From the NCBI RefSeq assembly GCF_024347475.1, contig NZ_AP025487.1, forward strand, positions 868,001 through 932,000: a stretch of 64,000 nt of DNA, read 5' to 3'. Within the stretch, counting starts at the first letter, position 1. The number at the start of each line of letters is the position of its first letter. The notes under the pieces are model-generated. The model did no database searches. It saw only the letters and a list, made by a program, of their open reading frames with translations, and was not told the origin of the DNA. A program made the position numbers and the translations under genes. Of this stretch, positions 26,425 to 36,537 are shown in pieces. This DNA is from Vibrio fortis (lineage in GTDB: Bacteria; Pseudomonadota; Gammaproteobacteria; Enterobacterales; Vibrionaceae).

Positions 26425-28167
26425 GTGGCAGAAAATAGTCAAACAACAGATTTAGCCGTTAGTGATGCGAATGACCATGCACTCGTTGCAGGGGCAGACG
26501 TGGACAACGAAGGGCAAAATCCTGATCTAGGCGAGCGCAGCTCATCAAAGTTCGACATGGCGGTGGGTGATCTTGATCTCCTGCGTCAAGTCGTACTCGT
26601 TCTCTCGATCTCTATTTGTGTAGCGCTCATTGTGATGCTGTTTTTCTGGGTGAAAGAGCCTGAAATGCGTCCATTAGGTGCTTACGAGACCGAAGAATTG
26701 ATCCCTGTGCTGGATTATTTGGATCAGCAAAAAATTCAATACTCATTAGAGGGCAACACCATCTCGGTTCCGGCCAGTGAATACAACTCACTGAAGCTGG
26801 ACATGGTGCGTGCTGGCTTAAACCAAGAGAAGAACGCAGGCGACGATATCCTAATGCAGGATATGGGCTTTGGTGTTTCTCAACGTCTTGAACAAGAGCG
26901 CTTAAAGTTAAGTCGTGAGCGTCAGCTGGCGAAAGCGATTGAGCAGATGAAACAAGTGCGTAAGGCGCAAGTACTGTTAGCGCTACCAAAACAGAGCGTA
27001 TTTGTTCGTCATAATCAAGAAGCATCGGCGTCGGTATTTTTGACGCTTAAAACGGGCACGAACCTCAAGCAGCAAGAAGTGGATTCTGTTGTGGACATGG
27101 TAGCGAGCGCCGTACCTGGAATGAAAACGTCACGCATTACTGTGACCGATCAACATGGTCGCTTGCTGAGTTCAGGCTCTCAAGACCCAGCCTCAGCGGC
27201 TCGCCGTAAAGAGCATGAGTTGGAGCGAAACCAAGAGCAGGCTCTACGTGAAAAGATTGATTCAGTACTGATCCCGATTCTTGGTTTTGGTAACTACACA
27301 GCGCAAGTAGATATTCAGCTTGATTTCAGCGCTGTGGAGCAGACTCGCAAGCGTTTTGATCCGAATACTCCGGCTACACGCAGTGAGTACACGCTAGAAG
27401 ATTACAACAACGGTAGTACCGTAGCAGGTGTTCCGGGTGCGTTAAGCAATCAACCGCCAGCGGATGCATCGATTCCACAAGATGTGGCGCAAATGAAAGA
27501 TGGCTCTTTAATGGGGCAAGGTTCAGTTCATAAAGAGGCAACGCGCAACTTTGAACTGGATACCACCATCAGTCATGAGCGCAAACAGAGCGGCACGGTG
27601 AATCGTCAAACAGTGTCGGTTGCGATTAAAAACCGTCAATCTGTGAATCCAGATACTGGAGAGGTGGTTCATACACCACTGAGCGAATCAGAAATTAATG
27701 CCATTAGACAAGTGCTCATCGGTACGGTTGGCTTTGACGAAGGTCGTGGTGACTTATTGAACGTATTGAGTGTTCAATTCGCACCGCAGGTTACTGATGT
27801 TATGCCAGATGTACCGATTTGGGATCACCCGAACTTCAACGATTGGGTTCGTTGGTTTGCAAGTGCACTCGTGATCATTGTTGTCGTTCTTGTACTGGTT
27901 CGCCCAGCGATGAAGAAACTGCTTAACCCAGCAGAAGACGAAGATGACCAAGCATACGGCCCTGATGGATTACCAATTGGCGCTGATGGCGAAACGAGCC
28001 TGATTGGCAGCGATATTGAAGGTGGTGAACTGTTTGAGTTTGGCTCAAGCATTGACCTACCAAACCTTCATAAAGATGAAGATGTATTGAAAGCAGTACG
28101 TGCTCTGGTAGCGAATGAACCAGAGCTAGCGGCTCAAGTAGTTAAGAATTGGATGGCAGATGGCTAA
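26425..28167 (+). CDS. fliF: FliF, MS-ring protein
   Basis: FliF forms the membrane-supramembrane ring that houses the export gate and carries FliG. The 580-residue protein starts at GTG (26425). It has a first membrane helix at about 56-76, the periplasmic ring-building domains with SQRLEQERLKLSRERQLAKA, a second membrane helix at about 474-494, and an acidic cytoplasmic tail ending in NEPELAAQVVKNWMADG, the FliG-binding end. It overlaps fliG by 8 bp. Confidence 0.97.
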   Translation: MAENSQTTDLAVSDANDHALVAGADVDNEGQNPDLGERSSSKFDMAVGDLDLLRQVVLVLSISICVALIVMLFFWVKEPEMRPLGAYETEELIPVLDYLDQQKIQYSLEGNTISVPASEYNSLKLDMVRAGLNQEKNAGDDILMQDMGFGVSQRLEQERLKLSRERQLAKAIEQMKQVRKAQVLLALPKQSVFVRHNQEASASVFLTLKTGTNLKQQEVDSVVDMVASAVPGMKTSRITVTDQHGRLLSSGSQDPASAARRKEHELERNQEQALREKIDSVLIPILGFGNYTAQVDIQLDFSAVEQTRKRFDPNTPATRSEYTLEDYNNGSTVAGVPGALSNQPPADASIPQDVAQMKDGSLMGQGSVHKEATRNFELDTTISHERKQSGTVNRQTVSVAIKNRQSVNPDTGEVVHTPLSESEINAIRQVLIGTVGFDEGRGDLLNVLSVQFAPQVTDVMPDVPIWDHPNFNDWVRWFASALVIIVVVLVLVRPAMKKLLNPAEDEDDQAYGPDGLPIGADGETSLIGSDIEGGELFEFGSSIDLPNLHKDEDVLKAVRALVANEPELAAQVVKNWMADG

Positions 28168-29218
28168 CGAAATTGTTCCACAAGGTGAAGGTGGAGAAGT
28201 AGCAGAAGTTGCGAACATTGATATCGCATCGATTTCTGGTGACGAGCGCGCGGCGATCTTGTTGTTAAGTCTTAACGAAGAAGATGCCGCAGGTATTATT
28301 CGCCACCTAGAACCTAAACAGGTTCAGCGTGTGGGTAGTGCTATGGCGCGTGCCGCAGACCTTTCTCAAGAGAAAGTAGGCGCAGTGCACCGCGCTTTCC
28401 TGGATGACATTCAGAAGTACACCAACATTGGTATGGGCAGCGAAGACTTTATGCGTAATGCGCTGGTGGCTGCTCTGGGTGAAGACAAAGCGAATAACCT
28501 TGTTGATCAAATCCTTCTGGGTACAGGGTCGAAAGGTCTCGATTCATTGAAGTGGATGGATCCTCGTCAGGTAGCGAGCATCATTATCAATGAGCACCCG
28601 CAGATCCAGACGATTGTACTTTCGTACTTGGAAGCGGATCAGTCTGCAGAAATTTTGTCTCAGTTCCCTGAGCGTGTTCGCCTAGACTTGATGATGCGTA
28701 TTGCGAACCTTGAAGAAGTTCAACCTTCAGCACTGGCTGAGTTGAACGAAATCATGGAGAAACAGTTTGCGGGTCAAGCAGGTGCGCAAGCGGCCAAGAT
28801 TGGCGGCCTGAAGGCAGCTGCAGAGATCATGAACTACATGGACAACAACGTCGAGGGCGTGTTGATGGATCAAATCCGCGACCAAGACGAAGACATGGCA
28901 ACTCAGATTCAAGACCTTATGTTCGTCTTCGAGAACCTTATCGAAGTCGACGACCAAGGTGTTCAGAAGTTGCTGCGTGATGTACCACAAGACGTTCTAC
29001 AGAAAGCCCTTAAAGGTGCTGATGAAGGTCTGCGTGAGAAGATCTTCAAGAACATGTCTAAACGTGCTGCCGATATGATGAGAGACGATATTGAGGCGAT
29101 GCCGCCAGTGAAAGTTTCGGATGTTGAAGCAGCTCAGAAAGAGATCTTGGGCATTGCGAGGAAAATGGCCGACAGTGGCGAGATTATGCTGTCTGGTGGT
29201 GCCGACGAGTTCCTATAA
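28160..29218 (+). CDS. fliG: FliG, motor switch protein
   Basis: FliG is the rotor protein touched by the stators. The 352 residues include the middle-domain EHPQ motif (IIINEHPQIQT, near 134) and the C-terminal torque helix with IEVDDQGVQKLLRDVPQDVL, LKGADEGLREKIFKNMSKRA and DMMRDDIEAM, where the conserved charges lie. The start overlaps fliF by 8 bp. A terminator at 29232 follows, so fliHIJ may have another promoter or depend on read-through. Confidence 0.97.
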   Translation: MANEIVPQGEGGEVAEVANIDIASISGDERAAILLLSLNEEDAAGIIRHLEPKQVQRVGSAMARAADLSQEKVGAVHRAFLDDIQKYTNIGMGSEDFMRNALVAALGEDKANNLVDQILLGTGSKGLDSLKWMDPRQVASIIINEHPQIQTIVLSYLEADQSAEILSQFPERVRLDLMMRIANLEEVQPSALAELNEIMEKQFAGQAGAQAAKIGGLKAAAEIMNYMDNNVEGVLMDQIRDQDEDMATQIQDLMFVFENLIEVDDQGVQKLLRDVPQDVLQKALKGADEGLREKIFKNMSKRAADMMRDDIEAMPPVKVSDVEAAQKEILGIARKMADSGEIMLSGGADEFL

Positions 29219-29231
29219 GTTAGAAACGACT

Positions 29232-29260
29232 AAGCCCCACACTGATGGGGCTTTTCTTTA
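29232..29260 (+). terminator. Terminator between fliG and fliH
   Basis: AAGCCCCA and TGGGGCTT form an 8 bp stem with a short loop, then TTCTTT. It splits the usual fliEFGHIJ run. Confidence 0.8.
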
Positions 29261-29406
29261 TCGAATTCATTGTTATTTTTCGTTTGCATAAACAGTGCGC
29301 AAGAACGGTTTCTTCTTGCCGGCTTCTCAATGGCTCATCAAGTTCTAAACTCTATGAGTTGAAGTATGATTATGTGGACTATTGGTCTATTTGATAGGTA
29401 TTTAAT

Positions 29407-30207
29407 ATGTCAGGTGATAGAAAGCGCGGCTTTTTTCGTCCCGATGAGGACAACACGGTAGCGGAACCTCAGAAATGGGGGCTGCCTGATTACACGTCTG
29501 ATACGCACCAGCAAGCGAAAGAGACGGCTTTCAACTACGACCCAAGTTGGATGCCAACGGTTGAAGAAGCGATTGAAGATGAAGAGCTTGTGTTGACCGA
29601 AGAGCAGATCGAGCTGATTAAGCAGGGTGCTTATCAAGAAGGTCTGCATCAAGGTCAGGAAGCGGGCTTCAAGCAGGGTTATGAAAAAGGCAAAGAAGAA
29701 GGTTTTGCTGCAGGTCATGCGGAAGGTACTGAAGCGGGTAAGCTTGAGGGTGTGACGGCTGGCCAAGAGTACATCCAACAACAAGTTGCTATTTTCATGG
29801 GTCTTGCCAATCAGTTTGCTCAACCACTGGAGCTGATGAATGCTCAAGTCGAAAAGCAGTTAGTCGATATGGTACTGACTATGGTTAAAGAGGTTGTGCA
29901 TGTTGAAGTGCAGACCAACCCTCAGATCATTCTTGATACGGTTAAAGAGTCGGTCGAGTCGCTGCCTATTTCAGGTCATGCGATAACGCTGAAGTTGCAT
30001 CCTGAAGATGTGACCATCATTCGCTCCGCCTATGGCGAAACAGAATTAGACTGCCGTAATTGGACGCTAGTTGCCGAGCCGGCACTGAATCGTGGCGATG
30101 TACAGATCGAAGCGGGTGAATCGAGCGTGAACTATCGAATGGAAGATCGCGTGCGTCAGGTTATCCAAAATTTTTGTGGCGTGAATCGTCATCAAGGTAA
30201 CGAATAG
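29407..30207 (+). CDS. fliH: FliH, negative regulator of the FliI ATPase
   Basis: FliH holds FliI and links it to the C ring. The 266-residue protein has an N-terminal part starting [16 protein letters not shown], a stretch of repeated Gly-x3-Gly (about 76-121, [13 protein letters not shown] and GHAEGTEAG), and the C-terminal peripheral-stalk-like domain. The Gly-x3-Gly helix is a known FliH trait. Its stop codon overlaps the fliI start (TAGTG). Confidence 0.93.
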   Translation: MSGDRKRGFFRPDEDNTVAEPQKWGLPDYTSDTHQQAKETAFNYDPSWMPTVEEAIEDEELVLTEEQIELIKQGAYQEGLHQGQEAGFKQGYEKGKEEGFAAGHAEGTEAGKLEGVTAGQEYIQQQVAIFMGLANQFAQPLELMNAQVEKQLVDMVLTMVKEVVHVEVQTNPQIILDTVKESVESLPISGHAITLKLHPEDVTIIRSAYGETELDCRNWTLVAEPALNRGDVQIEAGESSVNYRMEDRVRQVIQNFCGVNRHQGNE

Positions 30208-31526
30208 TGTTAGCGCTTGCAGAACGTCTTGGTCAATACAAGGTAGAAGGCCTGAAATCTCGACCAATCGCGTCGGGTAAACTCGTTCGTGTGGTTGGAT
30301 TAACCTTGGAAGCTACGGGATGTAAAGCGCCGATTGGTAGTTTATGCCTAGTTGAAACCATGTCTGGTCATATGGAAGCTGAGGTAGTGGGCTTTTCAGG
30401 CGATAATCTTTTCTTAATGCCGAGTGAACAGATTACCGGCATCTTACCTGGAGCTCGCGTTACACCAATGACCAGTGAGAGTGGCATTCCTGTCGGGATG
30501 GAACTGCTTGGTCGAGTGATTGACGGTGTAGGCAATCCGCTAGATGGACTTGGACCACTTTATACTGAAAACCGCGCTTCATTTAACGCCGAACCTATTA
30601 ATCCGTTGGCTCGTAAGCCGATTTCAGAACCACTGGATGTTGGCTTAAAAGCAATCAACGGCCTTCTTACCGTGGGTAAAGGTCAACGTATTGGTCTGTT
30701 TGCGGGTTCAGGTGTGGGTAAATCGGTGACGCTTGGAATGATGACCAGAGGTACGACTGCTCAAGTCGTCGTTGTGGGTTTGATTGGTGAGCGTGGACGA
30801 GAAGTTAAAGAGTTTATTGAAGAGATTCTAGGTGAGGATGGCCGCAAGCGTTCTGTTGTCGTAGCTGCACCTGCCGATGCTTCACCTTTGATGCGTCTTA
30901 AAGGCTGTCAAACAGCGCTTACAGTGGCTGAATACTTCCGCGACCAAGGTCTAGATGTCCTGCTATTAATGGATTCACTCACGCGTTTTGCGCAAGCTCA
31001 GCGTGAGATTGCCCTGTCTGTAGGTGAACCGCCAGCAACCAAAGGTTATCCGCCATCGGTGTTTGCTAAGCTGCCAGCTTTGGTAGAACGTGCGGGTAAT
31101 GGCAGTGATGAGCAAGGCTCGATTACCGCTTTCTTTACCGTCTTAACCGAAGGTGATGATCTTCAAGACCCAATTGCCGATGCGTCACGAGCCATTCTTG
31201 ATGGTCACGTTGTTCTGTCCCGTGAAATGGCTGATGCCGGTCACTATCCTGCGATTGATGTAGAGAAGTCAGTGAGTCGTGTTATGCCACAGATCACGTC
31301 AGAAGAGCATGTCTTGATGTCGAAAGCGGTAAGACAGGTACTGTCGATTTGTCGTAAGAACCAAGATTTGGTCTCTATTGGTGCTTATAAACCGGGTACC
31401 GATCCAGCGATTGATAGTGCCTTTACCCTTAAGCCTAAACTTGATGAATATCTACAGCAGAAAATGAAAGAGACCGTCCCTTACGATATGTGTGTCAACA
31501 TGTTGAAACACGTGTTGGGGGGCTAA
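30207..31526 (+). CDS. fliI: FliI, flagellar export ATPase
   Basis: FliI is the F1-beta-like ATPase that helps drive type III export. The 439 residues have Walker A AGSGVGKS at 166-173, Walker [12 protein letters not shown] near 251-261, [19 protein letters not shown], and [18 protein letters not shown], all typical. Start is GTG at 30207, overlapping the fliH stop by one base. fliJ follows 36 bp later. Confidence 0.97.
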   Translation: MLALAERLGQYKVEGLKSRPIASGKLVRVVGLTLEATGCKAPIGSLCLVETMSGHMEAEVVGFSGDNLFLMPSEQITGILPGARVTPMTSESGIPVGMELLGRVIDGVGNPLDGLGPLYTENRASFNAEPINPLARKPISEPLDVGLKAINGLLTVGKGQRIGLFAGSGVGKSVTLGMMTRGTTAQVVVVGLIGERGREVKEFIEEILGEDGRKRSVVVAAPADASPLMRLKGCQTALTVAEYFRDQGLDVLLLMDSLTRFAQAQREIALSVGEPPATKGYPPSVFAKLPALVERAGNGSDEQGSITAFFTVLTEGDDLQDPIADASRAILDGHVVLSREMADAGHYPAIDVEKSVSRVMPQITSEEHVLMSKAVRQVLSICRKNQDLVSIGAYKPGTDPAIDSAFTLKPKLDEYLQQKMKETVPYDMCVNMLKHVLGG

Positions 31527-31562
31527 GAGCATGGCTACGTATGATAAACAGGCTGGCTGCTG

Positions 31563-32000
31563 ATGGATAACGCACTTGAGTTCTTGCTAGAGCAAGCAAA
31601 AGAGAAAGAGAATCAAGCGGTGTTGGCACTCAACAAAGCCAACGCAGAGCTGCAAGGCTATTACGAACAAGTCGCGCAGATCGAGAAGTACCGTTTGGAC
31701 TACTGCCAGCAGTTAGTGGATCGTGGCAAAGCGGGGCTAACGGCTAGCCAATACGGCCACTTGAATCGATTCTTGACTCAGCTTGACGATACATTATCCA
31801 AACAGAAAGAGGCAGAAGGACACTTTAAAAGCCAAGTCGATAACTGCCAAGAGTATTGGATGGAATTGCGTAAACAACGCAAGTCGTACGAATGGTTAAT
31901 GGAAAAGAAGCAAAAAGAAAAAGCGAAGCTGCAAGACCAACGCGAGCAGAAACAGATGGATGAGTTTTCAACTCTGCTATATAGCCGCCAACGTCGCTAA
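31563..32000 (+). CDS. fliJ: FliJ, export chaperone-escort/ATPase stalk
   Basis: FliJ is a small coiled-coil protein that fits in the FliI ring and helps energise export. The 145 residues are nearly all helical and charged (LEFLLEQAKEKENQAVLALN near the start; ESLKQ-type heptads through about 125). Length and place after fliI agree with the family. A 190 bp gap with a sigma-54 promoter follows before fliK. Confidence 0.9.
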   Translation: MDNALEFLLEQAKEKENQAVLALNKANAELQGYYEQVAQIEKYRLDYCQQLVDRGKAGLTASQYGHLNRFLTQLDDTLSKQKEAEGHFKSQVDNCQEYWMELRKQRKSYEWLMEKKQKEKAKLQDQREQKQMDEFSTLLYSRQRR

Positions 32001-32051
32001 TTTTTCCCTCAATCTCACACTTTATTGACCTTTCTCACAGTATTGTTTTCT

Positions 32052-32069
32052 CAGGCATGTTTTTTGCTT
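32052..32069 (+). promoter_or_regulatory. sigma-54 promoter of the fliK operon
   Basis: CAGGCATGTTTTTTGCTT has GG at 32054-32055 and GC at 32066-32067 with 10 bp between, AGGCAT-N5-TTGCT. It lies about 125 bp before fliK. A small hairpin (GAGCC / GGCTC, 32094-32108) lies in the leader. Confidence 0.72.
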
Positions 32070-32192
32070 CATTAGTTCTGTTATTACGCTCTTGAGCCTA
32101 TAGGGCTCGGAGCTTCACTTTCTTTTTGCCGTCCCATAGCTTTTGCCGGTCATTGCTTTTGGCGTCAAAGCGAGTAGATAGAGCTTGTATAT

Positions 32193-34508
32193 ATGAATGT
32201 TAGTCCTTCTTCAAATTCAGTCACTAGCAAAGCCACGTCACTGCTGGAGCCAAGCGGTTCTTCAGCGCAAGCGAGTGAAGGTGTTGAATCTAAAGGTTTC
32301 TTCGCGTCCCTCAAAGATGCGCTCGGTCTTGGCGAAGAAGTAAAAGCCGAGACAGGTAAAGCGAGCAAAAACAGTGACTCAGTTGAGGCGGAGAAAAGCG
32401 TTTCAGACTCCGGTGATGCAGCGAAGTCTGATAAATCAGCCGATACAGCGAAGAAGGTAGATAGCGAGGAGCAGTCTTATGGCTCAACGCCTGTGTCACA
32501 GAGCGAAGATGCGATTTTAGAAAGCGAGAGCGAAAAAAGCACGACAGCTGATGATAAGCAGGTAAAAGAGAGCCAAACTGCTTCTAACAATGCTACAGCC
32601 ACTGAGCGTGGCGCCCAGAAAGCACCCGTAGATGGTGAGGCTACATCAGCTAAAGCACAAGTGCCTGCTGAGAAGAAGCCGGTAGAAGAAGGGGTTAAGC
32701 CCCAATCAAAAGCTTTAGCGAACACCCCTGACTCACAGCCGTCAGACCCTAAAGCGGCTGATGCTACTAAGGCATCTGCAGCAATGAGCGAAGGCAATAA
32801 ACTGCTTGGTCAATTGGATGAGGCAAATAAAACCTTACAAGCACCGCCAAACGGCAAAGCTTTGCCTCAAGATGCAGCGACACCTGTGACAGGCTTCAAC
32901 GCACAGTCTTCACAAGCAATTAAGGCCGACTTGGCATCTAATACGAACCCTTTGAATGGGCAAGTGACTCAATCTGTATCGACTGATGCGTCCATTGACT
33001 CCCTGCAACCTCAGGATATGGCAATGATCAATGCGGGTGTCTCGGCCGGTGTAGCTAGCAACGAATTGGCGGTGGCGTCCGATGTTGTGTCCAAAGCGAA
33101 TGCAACGGAAGTTCAAGCTTCCCAGCAGTTGGCGGCACTAGAACAAAAAGTGGCAATGATGACTAATGGTGTTCCTGTCTCTCAATTAGATCAAGCTCAA
33201 GTTCAGCAGTTGATGCAGCAAGGTGTGACGCCACAACAGATCGAACAGTTGGTAATAGCAGAGCAAAAGTCTGCAAGCTCTACTCAACCACAAACGCTAA
33301 CGCAGGCTGAATTAGAATTGGCGGCGGAAGTAGAAATGCATACTCAAGCCATCAACCAATTAAACACTCAAATTGAAGCGACCGAAGTGGTGGTCAGTGA
33401 GCTAGAGAGCAAGCAACTGCGTGGCGAAACGCTCTCTGATAGTGAAAAAGAAACGTTAGCGAAAGCATCGTCTGAATTAGTCGTGTTGCAACAACAGCGT
33501 ACACAATTGACCGAACAGGCGACTCAGCTTTATAGCCAAGCACCAGCAACGATTAATTGGGATGCGCCATTGGAGTCGTCAGAAATGACGTCTGATGGAG
33601 TTGAGGAGTGGGCAGCTACGGCCGCGGTGGCAGCAGGAGCGACTCAACATGCGATGCAACAGAATGTGGCAGCAGATAAAGCTCAAGCAGCACTCGCTCA
33701 GTCAAACCAAGCTCAATCGGTTCAGATGCAACAGGCTCAACAAGCTGCAGCCCAACAAGCGTCCAATGCGTCAACGGCGCAGGCTTCAGCTCAAGCATCA
33801 TCTTCAGATATTAACCTTGCAGCTGCACAAAATGTCGCTGCTAATCCAATGGGTACGGAGATGCTTGCTGCGAAGGCTGGTTCTAAGGACGCCATTCTAA
33901 AAGCTGGTGCGGGAGCAGCCGCGCTGGCTGGATTAGGGCGAACGACGGGTAAAGAAGAAAATAAAGAGAGCAGTTTTGCACAGCAGATAGCTTCTGCAGC
34001 AGGCGCGCAAGGCACCACACCAGTAAGTTCGGCTCCGACGCGAGCAGAAATTCAAGCTGCGCAGCAAGCGCCGCTTCAGTTGACCAAAGAGCTTGCCAAT
34101 GAGCAAGTGGCCGAAAAAGTTCAAATGATGATGTCCAAGAACTTGAAGAATTTGGATATCCGATTGGATCCACCAGAGCTTGGTCAGCTAAAAATCCGCA
34201 TGACAATGAATAATGACATCGCGAATGTTCACTTTACCGTGACCAACCAGCAAGCGCGAGACGTGATTGAACAGACGTTGCCAAGATTGCGTGAGATGCT
34301 CGCTCAGCAAGGAATGCAGCTGGCGGGTTCATCTGTACAACAACAAAGTACAGGGCAGGGACAAGATCGCTACAACAGTGGTGAAGGTGGCGGACAATCA
34401 GGCTCAGGAAGTGCAAATGATGGGCAAGGTGACGAAAACCTTGATAACAGCAGCAATCTTGAATTGAATGTCGCGTCAAAGCGTGATGGAATTAGTTATT
34501 ACGCCTAA
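32193..34508 (+). CDS. fliK: FliK, hook-length control protein
   Basis: FliK measures hook length and switches the export gate through FlhB. The 771-residue protein is very long for the family. Only its C-terminal domain (about 640-720) is conserved, with LDIRLDPPELGQLKIRMTM and DVIEQTLPRLREMLAQQGMQ. The rest is Ala/Gln/Ser/Glu rich, of low complexity and probably unfolded, with a helical stretch near 295-450. The C-terminal tail is Gly/Ser-rich. The ATG has no strong ribosome site. The length suggests a long ruler or wall-rich insertion, but this is only inference. Confidence 0.92.
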   Translation: MNVSPSSNSVTSKATSLLEPSGSSAQASEGVESKGFFASLKDALGLGEEVKAETGKASKNSDSVEAEKSVSDSGDAAKSDKSADTAKKVDSEEQSYGSTPVSQSEDAILESESEKSTTADDKQVKESQTASNNATATERGAQKAPVDGEATSAKAQVPAEKKPVEEGVKPQSKALANTPDSQPSDPKAADATKASAAMSEGNKLLGQLDEANKTLQAPPNGKALPQDAATPVTGFNAQSSQAIKADLASNTNPLNGQVTQSVSTDASIDSLQPQDMAMINAGVSAGVASNELAVASDVVSKANATEVQASQQLAALEQKVAMMTNGVPVSQLDQAQVQQLMQQGVTPQQIEQLVIAEQKSASSTQPQTLTQAELELAAEVEMHTQAINQLNTQIEATEVVVSELESKQLRGETLSDSEKETLAKASSELVVLQQQRTQLTEQATQLYSQAPATINWDAPLESSEMTSDGVEEWAATAAVAAGATQHAMQQNVAADKAQAALAQSNQAQSVQMQQAQQAAAQQASNASTAQASAQASSSDINLAAAQNVAANPMGTEMLAAKAGSKDAILKAGAGAAALAGLGRTTGKEENKESSFAQQIASAAGAQGTTPVSSAPTRAEIQAAQQAPLQLTKELANEQVAEKVQMMMSKNLKNLDIRLDPPELGQLKIRMTMNNDIANVHFTVTNQQARDVIEQTLPRLREMLAQQGMQLAGSSVQQQSTGQGQDRYNSGEGGGQSGSGSANDGQGDENLDNSSNLELNVASKRDGISYYA

Positions 34509-34562
34509 TATTAGGTGCACATCAGACAGCTAGATGTTTTTAACGAAGAATTAGAGATAAGC

Positions 34563-35051
34563 ATGGCAGAAGAACAAGAAGCACCCAAAGGCAAAAGTAA
34601 ATTACTGATCATTATTATTGCAGTTGTCGTGTTGCTACTGGGTGGTGGTGGCGCAGCATTTTTCTTAATGGGCTCGGATGACAGCGCCGCTGAATCTGAA
34701 GCTCAAGCGCAGGCACCAGTGACTGCTGCCGAGCCAGTTGCTTATGTCAATATTCCCCAGCCGTTCCTATTTAATGTCTCAGGAGACAAAAAGGATCGCC
34801 TGGTACAGATCAAAGCACAGCTGATGGTCCGTGGTACTAAGAATGAAGAGTTGGCACGTTACCACTCTCCGTTAGTGGAAAGCACCCTGTTGGCAACGTT
34901 TGCTTCAGCTACGGTAGATCAACTGCGCTCTCCAACAGGACGCATTGAGCTACGAGATAAAGCGACAGAAGACATCAAGGCGAGCCTAACTCAGGCCGTT
35001 GGGCAACCTGTTATTGAAAAAGTGTTATTCACTGACTTTGTAATTCAGTAG
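34563..35051 (+). CDS. fliL: FliL, stator-associated membrane protein
   Basis: FliL surrounds the stator and supports motor torque. I start at ATG 34563 (MAEEQEAPKGKSK); the in-frame GTG at 34515 would give a 16-residue extension with no ribosome site. The 162-residue protein has one transmembrane helix (about 14-36, LLIIIIAVVVLLLGGGGAAF) and a periplasmic FliL domain with PQPFLFNVSGDKKDRLVQIK. The next gene, fliM, begins 8 bp after. Confidence 0.94.
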   Translation: MAEEQEAPKGKSKLLIIIIAVVVLLLGGGGAAFFLMGSDDSAAESEAQAQAPVTAAEPVAYVNIPQPFLFNVSGDKKDRLVQIKAQLMVRGTKNEELARYHSPLVESTLLATFASATVDQLRSPTGRIELRDKATEDIKASLTQAVGQPVIEKVLFTDFVIQ

Positions 35052-35058
35052 GTAATCT

Positions 35059-36102
35059 GTGACCGATTTATTAAGCCAAGACGAAATTGATGCGCTGTTA
35101 CACGGCGTAGATGATGTTGAAGAGGTAGAAGAAGTCTTAGAGACGGAGTCGGACAATGCCGTCAACTTCGACTTCTCCTCTCAAGATCGAATCGTCCGTG
35201 GTCGAATGCCGACCCTTGAACTTATTAACGAGCGTTTTGCGCGCCACATGCGTATCAGCTTGTTTAATATGTTGAGGAAAACGGCAGAAGTCTCGATTAA
35301 CGGCGTACAAATGATGAAGTTTGGTGAATACCAAAATACGTTGTACGTACCAACCAGTCTTAACATGGTGCGCTTTAGACCGTTAAAAGGTACAGCGCTT
35401 ATCACCATGGAAGCACGTTTAGTGTTTATTCTGGTAGAGAACTTCTTTGGTGGTGATGGTCGATTCCACGCCAAGATTGAAGGTCGTGAATTTACCCCGA
35501 CTGAGCGTCGAATTATCCAGCTTCTTCTCAAGATCGTGTTTGAGGACTACAAAGAAGCCTGGTCGCCAGTGATGGGTGTTGAGTTTGAATATCTAGACTC
35601 AGAAGTAAACCCAAGCATGGCAAACATCGTGAGCCCGACAGAGGTGATCGTAGTAAGCTCATTCCATATTGAAGTGGACGGCGGTGGCGGTGACTTCCAC
35701 GTTGTGATGCCATACTCCATGGTAGAGCCAATCCGTGAATTGCTCGATGCCGGTGTTCAATCCGATAAGATGGAAACCGACGTTCGTTGGAGCACGGCTC
35801 TGCGTGATGAAATCATGGATGTACCAGTGAACTTCCGCGTAAACCTTCTAGAGCAAGATATCTCTTTACGCGACCTCATGGAGCTGCGTCCAGGTGATGT
35901 TATCCCAATGGACATGCCAGAGCATGCGACTATGTTTGTTGAAGAACTCCCAACATATCGCGTGAAAATGGGGCGCTCTGGAGAGAAGCTAGCGGTTCAA
36001 ATCTCTGAGAAGATTGAACGACCACACGTGGTTAAAACAGACCTTGCATTCTTAGGTAAAGACTTGATGTCTGAGCTTGAGAATGATGAAGACAACGAAT
36101 AA
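35059..36102 (+). CDS. fliM: FliM, motor switch protein
   Basis: FliM is the C-ring part that receives phospho-CheY. Starts at GTG 35059. The N-terminal residues 4-16 (LLSQDEIDALLHG) are the CheY-binding peptide known in other bacteria. The middle domain has VRGRMPTLELINERFARHMR and a GGxG type surface (GGGGDFHVVMPYSMVEP); the C-terminal FliN-like domain is about 245-330 with LRPGDVIPMDMPEHAT. The 347 residues fit the family. Confidence 0.97.
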   Translation: MTDLLSQDEIDALLHGVDDVEEVEEVLETESDNAVNFDFSSQDRIVRGRMPTLELINERFARHMRISLFNMLRKTAEVSINGVQMMKFGEYQNTLYVPTSLNMVRFRPLKGTALITMEARLVFILVENFFGGDGRFHAKIEGREFTPTERRIIQLLLKIVFEDYKEAWSPVMGVEFEYLDSEVNPSMANIVSPTEVIVVSSFHIEVDGGGGDFHVVMPYSMVEPIRELLDAGVQSDKMETDVRWSTALRDEIMDVPVNFRVNLLEQDISLRDLMELRPGDVIPMDMPEHATMFVEELPTYRVKMGRSGEKLAVQISEKIERPHVVKTDLAFLGKDLMSELENDEDNE

Positions 36103-36126
36103 TAAGTACGAAAATAGGATTTGGTA

Positions 36127-36537
36127 ATGGAACCTAGTGAAGATCAAAAGTTGGCAGACGAATGGGCTGCCGCACTTGGTGAAGATCCGTCGGCACCTTC
36201 GATTGATGTGGATGACGTGTTAGCGGCGCCATTGGATGAACTGACAGATTCATCCTCTCCAATCTCAGAAGATGAGCGTCGTAAGCTCGACACCATCATG
36301 GACATTCCGGTCACTATTTCTATGGAAGTAGGCCGTTCGCAGATCAGTATCCGTAACCTGCTGCAATTAAACCAAGGTTCAGTTGTAGAGCTAGACCGCA
36401 TCGCAGGTGAGTCTTTAGACGTGATGGTTAACGGGACTTTAATTGCTCACGGCGAGGTTGTTGTGGTCAATGATAAGTTTGGTATTCGTTTAACCGACGT
36501 TATCAGCCAGACAGAACGCATTAAGAAGCTGCGTTAA
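36127..36537 (+). CDS. fliN: FliN, motor switch protein
   Basis: FliN forms the lower C ring and binds FliH. The start is ATG 36127 (MEPSEDQKLADEWAAALG); an in-frame TTG at 36121 is possible. The 136 residues have an acidic N-terminal linker (about 1-52) and the SpoA-type domain (about 55-136) with VTISMEVGRSQISIRNLLQL and SLDVMVNGTLIAHGEVVVV. It overlaps the fliO start by one base. Confidence 0.96.
   Translation: MEPSEDQKLADEWAAALGEDPSAPSIDVDDVLAAPLDELTDSSSPISEDERRKLDTIMDIPVTISMEVGRSQISIRNLLQLNQGSVVELDRIAGESLDVMVNGTLIAHGEVVVVNDKFGIRLTDVISQTERIKKLR

Noticed and set aside
29410..29847. A 145-codon minus-strand frame opposite fliH.
   Set aside because: Antisense to the conserved fliH frame; no independent support.
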